Part shown: positions 52,621 to 60,501 of the stretch, one piece after another
Position numbering within the stretch: the first letter of the stretch is position 1
Layout: every line of letters begins with the position of its first letter
Assembly (NCBI GenBank): GCA_965204705.1
Contig: OZ242006.1
Span: 3,720,001-3,784,000, forward strand
Length of the DNA: 64,000 nt
Source: Bin5 sp965204705
GTDB taxonomy: Bacteria > Chloroflexota > Anaerolineae > Caldilineales > Caldilineaceae
Direction: 5' to 3'
Notes under the pieces: model-generated
What the model was told of the DNA's origin: nothing
Database searches by the model: none
Seen by the model: only the letters and a program-made list of their open reading frames with translations
Made by a program: the position numbers and the translations under genes

Positions 52621-54642
52621 CTACATGTGATTCTCAGGGTCTTCCCAAGAGAGAAGCTGCGGATTCAGGAAGTGTTCGTCCTCCAGCCCATCGTTGACCG
52701 GCTGGCCGGAGATGTAGTTGTGCATCTTGTTCTTCATGATGATCAACGCCGGTGACTGGCCCAGGTAACCGACTATGGGGATCTCCTCGGCCCAGATGTC
52801 AAGGATCTGGAAGAACAGCTCGTCGCGTACGGCGGGATCCGGTTCAGCACTGACCTGGTCCCAGATCTCCCAAATCTTCCAAATGAAATGGCCGTCGGGC
52901 GGCGGTTCGCCGTTGGCGTCGTTTTCGTCGACTTTCCAGCGGCCATAGGCACCGGCCCAGGGCCGATCCAACTCGGTTCCGATCCAAGGTGAGGGTGTGA
53001 GAATAGGCAGCAAATCACGGTACCCGCCCCAGTATACGGCGTCCTGGGTATTGGCAGACCAGTGCTCGGTGTAGAGCGACCGCTCCATTCCCTTGTAGGT
53101 CGCCTTGAGGCCGATTTCGGCGTAGTACTTGATGATGGTGAGGACCGAATCTTCTTCCGGCGTGCCGGGCTGGGAGGTTCCCTCGATGATGAAGCTGAGG
53201 GTCTCGCCGCTGCCGTCTTTCCACAGCCTGAATCCGTCGGAATCGCGTTCGGCATAGCCGGCGTCGTCCAACAGCTGGTTGGCCCGATCCGGGTCATATG
53301 TGGCGTAGGCATCGGTCAGTTTTTGATAGAACTGCGGCGACTGTTCCAGAGGGCTATACTGACGCGGGGTCAGCAGGCCGTCCCACACCAACTCGTTTAA
53401 CCCATCCCGATCGACAGCGAGCGACATTGCGATACGTACGTCCCTGTTCTCGAACAGTTCGCGCACGCGCGGGTCCTGCGCGCCCTGGTTTGGCGTGACC
53501 ACCTCGTGCCGCGTTGAAGTACCGATGATGACCCTGTACTCGCCGGCCTCTTCATTCTCCTTGTAGAGCGTGAAGTTGCCTGTCTGGATGTGACGGGACT
53601 GGAAGTCGACCTCGCCGTTGATGACGCGCAGGTTGAAAACGTCATTGGTGTCGAAGAGACGATGCGTCACTTTGTCGATGTAGGGCAGCTGCTGGCCCTC
53701 TTCATCCACCTGCCAGAAGTAGGGGTTGCGCTCCATCAGGAACAGCTCGGAGGAGAGCTCGTTCTTTGACAACCACGGGCCGATGTTGGGCCGATCGGGG
53801 TTCAGGTACCACCAGTTGCGGTCGACGTAGTACTGGTCCCAGGAGTCGACGCCGGCTTCATCGATTTGCGCCTCCAGCCCCTCTTTGTCATCGGTCAGCT
53901 CGATATGGAACTGCTGCATGTAGTGGCCGGGCGAGAAGCAGTGAGAGCGGGTCACATCGAAGGCGAAGAGCGGCTTGGGATGCTCAAACGTCATCATCAC
54001 GGTGTTGTTGTCGGGAGCCGACACGACCATGGGTACGCGGGGCGTGCCCGTTCCCCAGCGAATGGAGACGGCGGGGGTCAGGTCCTCATTGGAGAAATGG
54101 TTGTCGTACCACCACATGAAGCTGTCGCTGTCGAAGGGCGAGCCGTCGGACCATTTCAACCCTTCGCGCAGGTGGAAGGTCCACACGGTGGCGTCAGCGT
54201 TGGTCTCCCAAGACTCGACCATATTGGGGCGCAGGGTCAGGTCCATGTTGTACCAGGTGAGGGACTCGTTCTGCATCTTGGTCGGGCCCCAGCGATCGGA
54301 GACGCCCTTGAAGCCGCGACGGATGGTGCCGCCGTACTTGCCGATCTGTTCGACGGCTTCCAACACGGTCGGGCTGGCAGGCAGTCTTTCGTCAACGGGA
54401 GGGAGATCACCGGCTGCGACCATTTCAGCCAGCATGGGGGCTTCGCTGTACATACTACCTGATGCCGCTGGCGCGGCCTCTTCGGCGGGCGCTTCTTCTG
54501 CGGCCGGTTCGGCTGCCATTTCTTCTTCAGGCTCACCGCCGGCGCCACAAGCGACCGCAACCAACCCGGCCGTAGCCACGCCGGAGACACGCATGAACTC
54601 GCGCCTCGAAATCCAGTTGCTGCTGTTTTTCAGACTCTTCAT
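52621..54642 (-). CDS. Family-5 ABC substrate-binding lipoprotein, copy 2
   Basis: A 673-residue SBP_bac_5 protein with Tat motif SRREFMRVSG and lipobox AVACG, then a Glu/Ala-rich linker and the shared MLAEMVAAGDLPPVDERLP block. The core contains LREGLKWSDGSPFDSDSFMWW, the family signature region. It has no dedicated permease genes next to it, so it probably feeds the single OppBCDF set or another system outside the window. It follows the FG-GAP propeller gene by 87 bases and ends before a strong hairpin, suggesting those two genes form one transcript. Confidence 0.92.
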   Translation of the reverse strand: MKSLKNSSNWISRREFMRVSGVATAGLVAVACGAGGEPEEEMAAEPAAEEAPAEEAAPAASGSMYSEAPMLAEMVAAGDLPPVDERLPASPTVLEAVEQIGKYGGTIRRGFKGVSDRWGPTKMQNESLTWYNMDLTLRPNMVESWETNADATVWTFHLREGLKWSDGSPFDSDSFMWWYDNHFSNEDLTPAVSIRWGTGTPRVPMVVSAPDNNTVMMTFEHPKPLFAFDVTRSHCFSPGHYMQQFHIELTDDKEGLEAQIDEAGVDSWDQYYVDRNWWYLNPDRPNIGPWLSKNELSSELFLMERNPYFWQVDEEGQQLPYIDKVTHRLFDTNDVFNLRVINGEVDFQSRHIQTGNFTLYKENEEAGEYRVIIGTSTRHEVVTPNQGAQDPRVRELFENRDVRIAMSLAVDRDGLNELVWDGLLTPRQYSPLEQSPQFYQKLTDAYATYDPDRANQLLDDAGYAERDSDGFRLWKDGSGETLSFIIEGTSQPGTPEEDSVLTIIKYYAEIGLKATYKGMERSLYTEHWSANTQDAVYWGGYRDLLPILTPSPWIGTELDRPWAGAYGRWKVDENDANGEPPPDGHFIWKIWEIWDQVSAEPDPAVRDELFFQILDIWAEEIPIVGYLGQSPALIIMKNKMHNYISGQPVNDGLEDEHFLNPQLLSWEDPENHM

Positions 54643-54729
54643 TCGTTTTCTCCTTGAATGTGGGTCCTTGCAATGAATACTGGTGGTGACAGTCGAATAC
54701 GCGATACAGAAACCTTCAGCTTATTTCGG

Positions 54730-55965
54730 TTAATCCTGCACCCAGTGCCACAGGCGCGTACGGTTGAAGCCCAGCAGTTCGAGTTTGCCGTCGCCGTTGG
54801 TGTCGGCAATTGTGAAAACGGCACGCACGCCGGTGTCGCCATCGTCGAAGCGATCTTCGGCATAGGTACGGAGCGGCATATCGAGTTCCTGGATGACATT
54901 TCCGTGCCCGTCGATGAGCTGGGGCTTCTTCCCCTGGCACTCGGCAAAGACAACGTCGGCCTCGGCACCCGCCAGTCTGATGGTCCTGCCGTAGCCGGCC
55001 TTTTCCATGCGCCAGATTTCGTTGCCCTGGCAATCGACGAGATAGCCGCGGAATCCAATGTGGGCCTGATCGCCGTGGAGACGACGCTCGGTGACAAACA
55101 GCTGTTGCCCTTCCATGTCCGGCAGGAATTTGCCTACGGCGCAGGTCTGAATGTGGGTGCCTTCAAAGATCCATCGATCTTCGCCGGTAGCGGCATCGAG
55201 GACGACCAGGTCTTTGCCGGCGACCATCAGAAGTTCAGGCCTGCCGTCGTCGTCGATGTCGTGGACGTGCAGGTGATCGACGTGGGGCGCACGGGTCATT
55301 TCCTCGAGGTGGGGCTCGAGATCGGGCCGCCACCAGACTTTGAGGCCGTCGGCGCGAACGCAGCAGTAGCCGATGAAGGCCTCCTCCTTGCCGTCGCCGT
55401 CAATGTCGTAGAAGTCGTGTGAATGGCCGGCGCCACCGTAGAAGTGGCAGTTCCAAAGGCAGTTCAGGTCGCCATCATAGATGTAGATGGGGTTGACAAA
55501 GGTGGAAACGAGGATGTCACGTCTGGCGCCGAGACCGCGTATGTCGCAGAGTTGGAGGACGCAGTTGGGGCCGGTCTCGACCTCCTTGCGGAAGTAGCCG
55601 CGGTCGCCTTCGAGGACTCTGAGATAGCTGCGGCCGTCGCGTTCGGTCACGTAGACGATCTCTTGCTTGCCGTCGCCATCGATATCGCTGACCGCGGCCC
55701 CGACATCGTGCATGGCCCAGTGGCCGGTGCCGAGGGGGGCGCCTTCCTGCCACATGACGTCGCCGTCGAGCTTCATTGCGGTTACGCAGTGGACCTGCTT
55801 CTCGTGGCGGTAACCGCCTGCCGACATGCGAGGGATGTGGCAGTCGCGAGCCTGGAAGAAGACTGCTTCCAATTCGCCGTCGCCATCAAGATCGCCAAGG
55901 CGCATGCCGGTGTCACCGAAGCCGGTGGTATCAACTTCATTGGCAAGACGAAATGGACCTGTCAT
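54730..55965 (-). CDS. FG-GAP/VCBS-type beta-propeller protein (PL11-like fold possible)
   Basis: A 411-residue protein with at least four calcium-binding type motifs: D(L/I)DGDG(E/K) at about 24-31, DIDGDGKQE (~94), DIDGDGKEE (~193), DIDDDGRPE (~243) and DTNGDGKLE near the C-terminus. These are the blade loops of FG-GAP propellers such as rhamnogalacturonan lyase 11. No signal peptide is seen, and I cannot identify catalytic residues, so lyase activity is only a suggestion. Next to a family-5 binding-protein gene, which fits polymer or oligomer processing. Confidence 0.8.
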   Translation of the reverse strand: MTGPFRLANEVDTTGFGDTGMRLGDLDGDGELEAVFFQARDCHIPRMSAGGYRHEKQVHCVTAMKLDGDVMWQEGAPLGTGHWAMHDVGAAVSDIDGDGKQEIVYVTERDGRSYLRVLEGDRGYFRKEVETGPNCVLQLCDIRGLGARRDILVSTFVNPIYIYDGDLNCLWNCHFYGGAGHSHDFYDIDGDGKEEAFIGYCCVRADGLKVWWRPDLEPHLEEMTRAPHVDHLHVHDIDDDGRPELLMVAGKDLVVLDAATGEDRWIFEGTHIQTCAVGKFLPDMEGQQLFVTERRLHGDQAHIGFRGYLVDCQGNEIWRMEKAGYGRTIRLAGAEADVVFAECQGKKPQLIDGHGNVIQELDMPLRTYAEDRFDDGDTGVRAVFTIADTNGDGKLELLGFNRTRLWHWVQD

Positions 55966-56205
55966 TTGGCACTCTTCCCTATGCTGCGGTGGAGTTGGTA
56001 GCCATTGCCTTCACAATTTTGGACATACTGGCGCAACCGGAGAGAAGTTGATTTCGCAATTCTTGTCGACATTACGGGGCTGGTTGCAGGGTAGTTTGGG
56101 GCATTCTAAAGGGAAAAAACATTCTGGTCAAAGAGGAAAAAACGGAACAGTGCATCTCCCGATGGGAGTAGAAGTATTTCACAAGCTTAAGGGGGATAGT
56201 CTGGA

Positions 56206-56797
56206 GCAGGATTTTCAGGATTCTCTTGGATTTTCAGGATGGTCGGGTTCTCCTGGCAGAGGTGCGCTCGTACGAGCGTTTGCGTGAGTTGTACGAGAGT
56301 TTGCAAGAGTTGGCGAGTGGTTGGGTGCGTTGTCTGAAGCAGGATTTTCAGGATTCTCTTGGATTTTCAGGATGGTCGGGTTCTCCTGGCAGAGGTGCGC
56401 TCGTACGAGCGTTTGCGTGAGTTGTACGAGAGTTTGCAAGAGTTGGCGAGTGGTTGGATGCGTTGTCTGAAGCAGGATTTTCAGGATTCTCTTGGATTTT
56501 CAGGATGGTCGGGTTCTCCCGGCAAAGGTGCGCTCGTACGAGCGTTTGCGTGAGTTGCACGAGAGTTTGCAAGAGTTGGCGAGTGGTTGGATGCGTTGTC
56601 TGAAGCAGGATTTTCAGGATTCTCTTGGATTTTCAGGATGGTCGGGTTCTCCTGGCAGAGGTGCGCTCGTACGAGCGTTTGCGTGAGTTGTACGAGAGTT
56701 TGCAAGAGTTGGCGAGTGGTTGGGTGCGTTGTCTGAAGCAGGATTTTCAGGATTCTCTTGGATTCTCAGGATGGTCGGGTTCTCCCGGCAGAGGCGC
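56206..56797. repeat. 133-bp tandem repeat array (four full copies plus a partial fifth)
   Basis: Copies start at 56206, 56339, 56472, 56605 and 56738 with an exact 133-base period and only a few substitutions. Each contains two GATTTTCAGGAT-type segments (one in the partial copy is changed) and a perfect 14-base palindrome CGCTCGTACGAGCG, followed by imperfect repeats of TGAGTTGTACGAGAG type. The period is not divisible by three, so the open frames inside cannot be one continuous protein. The 55966-56205 stretch before it holds nothing recognisable. Confidence 0.95.
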
Positions 56798-56932
56798 GCA
56801 CCCGACCCGAACTACGAGGAAAGGGTACGCTGAGGAGGGGAATTCTGGATTCAAGCAGGAATTGCGTAGACTACATTGCGCTTTGTTTCCGGGACCAAAA
56901 AGGGACACGTGTATCCAGTTCCGCGGTCACGA

Positions 56933-57154
56933 CTAGTCGCTGAGCGCCTCTCTGACGTCCTCATTTGTTACCGGTCGAGAATCAGGGGCGACGCGAAAGA
57001 GGGGGATGCCATCGTTGACTTCCAGGTTATCGATCTTTTTTGGTCCTCGCCGCTTCAACTTTGATATTGCGCTGCCGAAGCTGCTGCCGCTACGTTTGGC
57101 CAAGGTTCGACAGATGGCGAGTAGTCCGCCGCAAATGGTTAGTGTTATTCGCAT
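56933..57154 (-). CDS. Degenerate VapB-like antitoxin, unpaired
   Basis: A 73-residue frame resembling the VapB-like antitoxin family: MRITLTI, then a helix region RTLAKRSGSSFGSAISKLKRRG, and the C-terminal NDGIPLFRVAPDSRPVTNEDV that resembles the NGFP...RPVT..LV end of that family. The usual acidic IDDDLL turn reads ICGGLL, which suggests decay. A toxin gene should follow on the minus strand below 56933, but the tandem array is there instead. Start ATG is clear; ribosome binding site weak. Confidence 0.6.
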   Translation of the reverse strand: MRITLTICGGLLAICRTLAKRSGSSFGSAISKLKRRGPKKIDNLEVNDGIPLFRVAPDSRPVTNEDVREALSD

Positions 57155-57555
57155 AATGACGTTAAGGCTTAATCATGCCAGGAATCATATCCAGCGACCG
57201 TAGAGCCATCGAATCCAGGGTTGGACTGCAGACCTTGCTTCGAAATGCGCCCCTAACCAGTTCAAGCAGCCTATCGATACTCTGCCGCCATGTGTAGCAA
57301 TTGCACAGGTTTATGTCGCGCTAGGTCGCGTTGCGTCGCGTCAGGTCGCGGTGTTTTCTTTTTTCTGGGACTGAGAGATCGGTTTTGTAAAGGTTTCCAA
57401 GTCGTCTTTGGAAGGTCATTGGTAGACAGAATAGAGGCAATGCACTGACCCTTGTGGATCTTTCCTCGCCTTCAGGTGGTCTTCTGATAGGGGAAAAGGC
57501 CCTGTGAGGCCAGGGCAGTTGCGTCCTATATTGTGACGCTATTATAGCACAGGTT
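57155..57555. other. Non-coding stretch with 10-bp-phased GTCGCG copies
   Basis: 401 bases without a gene I can support. GTCGCG occurs four times at exactly 10-base intervals (57315, 57325, 57335, 57345), followed by a T-rich run. The remainder is unremarkable. Confidence 0.5.
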
Positions 57556-57580
57556 GGGCGCCCACAAGGGGCGCCCTTAC
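57556..57580 (+). repeat. Palindromic GTAGGGGC-type unit 4
   Basis: Perfect stem GGGCGCCC/GGGCGCCC around ACAAG, followed by TTAC (one base differs from the usual CTAC). Confidence 0.83.
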
Positions 57581-57613
57581 GTGATGGGCGCAGTCCAGTT
57601 TTGGGGTGAACGT

Positions 57614-57638
57614 GGGCAGGCACAAGGCCTGCCCCTAC
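57614..57638 (+). repeat. Palindromic GTAGGGGC-type unit 5
   Basis: Perfect stem GGGCAGGC/GCCTGCCC around ACAAG, followed by CTAC; same stem as unit 1 and likewise the left end of the larger dispersed repeat. Confidence 0.85.
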
Positions 57639-57930
57639 CGTGGTCACGGCGGACGGCTTCGCGGCGCGACGTGGGTGGGCGACCGGCGGCATAGACAGTA
57701 CGCCGGCGACGCGGCGCCGACGCGGCATAGTGTAGGGGGGGCGTTGCGGGGGGAATCCCCCCGCACAAGGGAGGGCCGAAGGCCCGACCGCCCAACTGCA
57801 GTGGTCGGTGATCAGTGGGCAGTGGTCAGAGGGAACGGCACTTGCCCTGGTCAGGGACGCCAATTGGCTTTAGCTTAGTCGATACCAGAGGGGTACGAAA
57901 TTTCGCCCCGAATCCGGACTGCACCCTACG
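57614..57930. repeat. Dispersed structured repeat, copy B
   Basis: Second copy of the approximately 300-base element at 15717-16020, in the same orientation. It shares the left palindrome, the GGTCACGGCGGACGGC block, the TGCGGGGGGA/TCCCCCCGCA palindrome, GGGCC-GAA-GGCCC and the GGTCAG-type direct repeats. Its right part lies about 65 bases from the end of the convergent PD40 gene. Neither copy has terminal inverted repeats long enough to define a transposon. Confidence 0.85.
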
Positions 57931-57995
57931 TGATCAGGTCTGCTTCGTGGAATTTGACTACAGCAGATGGGGATGCGCTGCTGCTGGCCGCACGT

Positions 57996-59162
57996 TTACA
58001 GGCAAATCAGGTTCCCCACTTCGAAGAGATACATTTGGCGGCCGTTGCCGGCGTGGGCCGAATCGATCAGGATTTTGCTGGCGTCGGGGCTGGAACGGGG
58101 GTGGAGATCGCAGCGCCAGGTGTCGGTGTATGGGGGCGGCGAATGGAACTGTCCCAGGTCGACGCGGCGGTCGGTTGGGACATGGTACAGATAGAGGTCC
58201 TGTAGGCGATCTTGCCCTTGCGGATAGGTGTCGTTCAGGATCCAGTTGTTGTCGGACAGATAGGTGCAGTGGCCGTTGAGCGGCATCTTGGACTTTCCCA
58301 CAATCTGGTCGGGGCCGCGGGAGCCGTCCTCGGCATTGGGGAAGATGTAGTAGGCGCCGCCGTGGGAGGGGCGACTGGACCAGGCGAGGATGTGGGAGTC
58401 GTCGCGCCAGATGAGGTGGGAGGTGTGTCCGGAGTGGTCGACGACGGTCAGGTCGGAGCCGTCGGCCCTGGCGGTCAACATGCGGGTGTGGAAGGGTCCG
58501 TCGTCGAGGCGCCAGCGGTGGAGGAAGAGAAAGTGGGCGCCGCCGGGGTTGAAGATAAGGACATTGAAGTAGTGTTTGGCGGACCTTATATCGCCGTGGG
58601 GATAGGGAATGGCGGCTACTTCAGCCAGGCTGACGATCAGGCTGCTTTCGCCGGTGCGCAGGTCGACGGTGTGAATTCCGGTTTCCTCCGGGGCCATCAC
58701 ATCATAGCAGGGATCGGGGATGCCCATATAGCCGTAGCCGGGGCGCATATCTTCGAGGCGGTGGAAGTCGATGGATAGGGCGGTCTGGCCATCGGGATTG
58801 AGGGTGAAGATTGGGTGGGGGAGGGTGCGCTTCTGGCCGGTCTTGACGTTCAGAATGTGACTGACGAAGCGGCCGTTCTCCCTGTCATTCCAGATGACTT
58901 CGTGTGCCGATTGGGGGAGCCACTGAAGCATACAGCCAGCTTGCCAGCCCCAGGCGCGGCTTTCGCCCAAGTCGATCCAGTTGTCGCCGTCCGACAGATC
59001 GACCATGCCGACCCTGATAGCATCGTCCGGTGTCGGGGCGCGATGTTCAAAGTCCACTTCCATCCCGAGCGCGTAGCGGGCGGAGGGGTCGAATTGCAGT
59101 TTATCGTAGTAGCCGAACCAGTGATGCTTCGGCCCAGAGGTGATGGCGCGGGATGGTATCAT
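57996..59162 (-). CDS. PD40/TolB-like beta-propeller protein, paralogue 2
   Basis: A 388-residue protein closest to paralogue 1: ITSGPKHHWFGYYDKLQFDP, GMEVDFEHR, the W..QQ/AGCMLQW strand, HTSHLIWRDD and SSPDASKILIDSAHAGNGRQMY. Blade-like strands recur about every 45-60 residues. No signal peptide. It lies 91 bases downstream of paralogue 3 on the same strand, so three paralogues form a consecutive run. Function unresolved; lyase- or hydrolase-type propeller activity on saccharides is a suggestion only. Confidence 0.82.
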   Translation of the reverse strand: MIPSRAITSGPKHHWFGYYDKLQFDPSARYALGMEVDFEHRAPTPDDAIRVGMVDLSDGDNWIDLGESRAWGWQAGCMLQWLPQSAHEVIWNDRENGRFVSHILNVKTGQKRTLPHPIFTLNPDGQTALSIDFHRLEDMRPGYGYMGIPDPCYDVMAPEETGIHTVDLRTGESSLIVSLAEVAAIPYPHGDIRSAKHYFNVLIFNPGGAHFLFLHRWRLDDGPFHTRMLTARADGSDLTVVDHSGHTSHLIWRDDSHILAWSSRPSHGGAYYIFPNAEDGSRGPDQIVGKSKMPLNGHCTYLSDNNWILNDTYPQGQDRLQDLYLYHVPTDRRVDLGQFHSPPPYTDTWRCDLHPRSSPDASKILIDSAHAGNGRQMYLFEVGNLICL

Positions 59163-59253
59163 TGGTTTTCCTTCAGTGTTGAGGTTAGTACGGGATACGG
59201 GTTGGGTCAGACGTTGGCGGAAAGTATTGTGGACGTGACTCCTGTGGCCAGCC

Positions 59254-60417
59254 TTAGCTGCCGACGACTTCCGAGACGTCCATTACATAGACCTGCCTAC
59301 TTCCTTCATGGATCGAGTCGAAGCTGACCATGCGCTCGTTGCGGCTCCAGCGGGGGTGCAGATCGCAGCGAATCTCGCCTCGGAACGGCAGCGGGGAATG
59401 GTAGCTCCCCAGACGTACGAGGCGTTCCTCTTGCATATGCCAAAGGAGGAGAGGCTGCCGGCTGTTTTCGTCGGGGTACTCGTCGGTCAAGAGCCACGTG
59501 CCATCCTGCGTAAAGCTGCAGTGGCCGTTTTTGGTCAGGACATCGGGCCGCACTACCTCGTATTCGCAGGTGGTGTCGTTCATCAGGTAGTAGTTGGGCC
59601 CTTCCTTCATCGTCACCCAGCCGAAGATCAGCTCTTCGGTCAGCCAGTCGCAGTGGGAGGTGCCCAGGTCGGTCATGGCACGCAGCTCTCCTCCCTCCAT
59701 GTTGGCGGAGAGCATTGTCGTCTGGCCGATTTCCTTGTTCTCATCGAAGACGCGAACAACGAAGGAGACGCGGGTGTCGTCGCGGTTGATGAAGGGGTGG
59801 TTGAACCAGATTTTGCCGGCCTGCAACTCTTGGTTGTGGCTGAGAAAATCGCGCACCTGTGCGTAGGAAACCAGTACGCGGGAGGCCCCGGTCTGGGTGT
59901 CCATGATATAGAGACCGTCTTCGGTGGGATGATTCTGGTCGGCGTAGGTATCGGGCAGGCCGGCATAACCGACGACCGGCCGCATCGACTTGAGCCGGGC
60001 GTAGTTCAGACCGAGAGCTTTGCGTCCATTGCGAGTGATGGCGGCGATCGGGTGGGGCAGGACCCGTTTGTGCCCAGTGTGGATATCCTGGACAACGGCG
60101 ACAAAGCGGTCGTCTAGGCGGGCGTTGTAGGTGATCAGGCGGTCGGGCGCGGTGGCGAGCCAATGCAACATGCTGCCTTGCTGCAGATTCCAGGCCTGCG
60201 TTTCGGCGACGCCTTCAAACTGGCCTGATTCCATGTCCACGAGACCGACCACGGCCGTATCGCCAGCGGCTGGGGGACGATCGTGGAAGTCTGACTGCAG
60301 GCAGAGGTGGTAGCGGCCGGTTGCGTCCCAGGGGCAGATGGCGTAGTAGCCGAAGAAATGGTGTTTTGGTCCCTGTGTGATCGCTCTGGCGACCAAGTTG
60401 TCCTTTGCCGTGCTCAT
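59254..60417 (-). CDS. PD40/TolB-like beta-propeller protein, paralogue 3
   Basis: A 387-residue protein with ITQGPKHHFFGYYAICPWD, LCLQSDFHDRPPAAGD, QAWNLQQGSMLHWL, SHCDWLTEELIFGW and the C-terminal HPRWSRNERMVSFDS. It is much closer to paralogue 4 than to 1 and 2, evidence of a tandem duplication. Compared with 1 and 2 the mid-chain His cluster differs (SHCDW instead of HTSHxIW). ATG at 60417 is chosen since GGGAG lies six bases upstream; a GTG at 60429 is the alternative. Confidence 0.82.
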   Translation of the reverse strand: MSTAKDNLVARAITQGPKHHFFGYYAICPWDATGRYHLCLQSDFHDRPPAAGDTAVVGLVDMESGQFEGVAETQAWNLQQGSMLHWLATAPDRLITYNARLDDRFVAVVQDIHTGHKRVLPHPIAAITRNGRKALGLNYARLKSMRPVVGYAGLPDTYADQNHPTEDGLYIMDTQTGASRVLVSYAQVRDFLSHNQELQAGKIWFNHPFINRDDTRVSFVVRVFDENKEIGQTTMLSANMEGGELRAMTDLGTSHCDWLTEELIFGWVTMKEGPNYYLMNDTTCEYEVVRPDVLTKNGHCSFTQDGTWLLTDEYPDENSRQPLLLWHMQEERLVRLGSYHSPLPFRGEIRCDLHPRWSRNERMVSFDSIHEGSRQVYVMDVSEVVGS

Positions 60418-60501
60418 GTTGGCTCCCACTGGGTCGGGCAGTGACTGACGGCCGGGGCTTTCGTTGCGCTCATCCGAAGCTACACGCGAGAGGCGTGTGT
60501 C

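Noticed and set aside
56206..56797. CRISPR array
   Set aside because: The repeated unit is 133 bases with no distinct spacers; copies are contiguous and nearly identical throughout. No cas genes nearby.
56215..56936. Series of 60-100-codon open frames on both strands in the tandem array
   Set aside because: The 133-base period shifts frame in each copy, so the frames are products of the repeat and not one protein.
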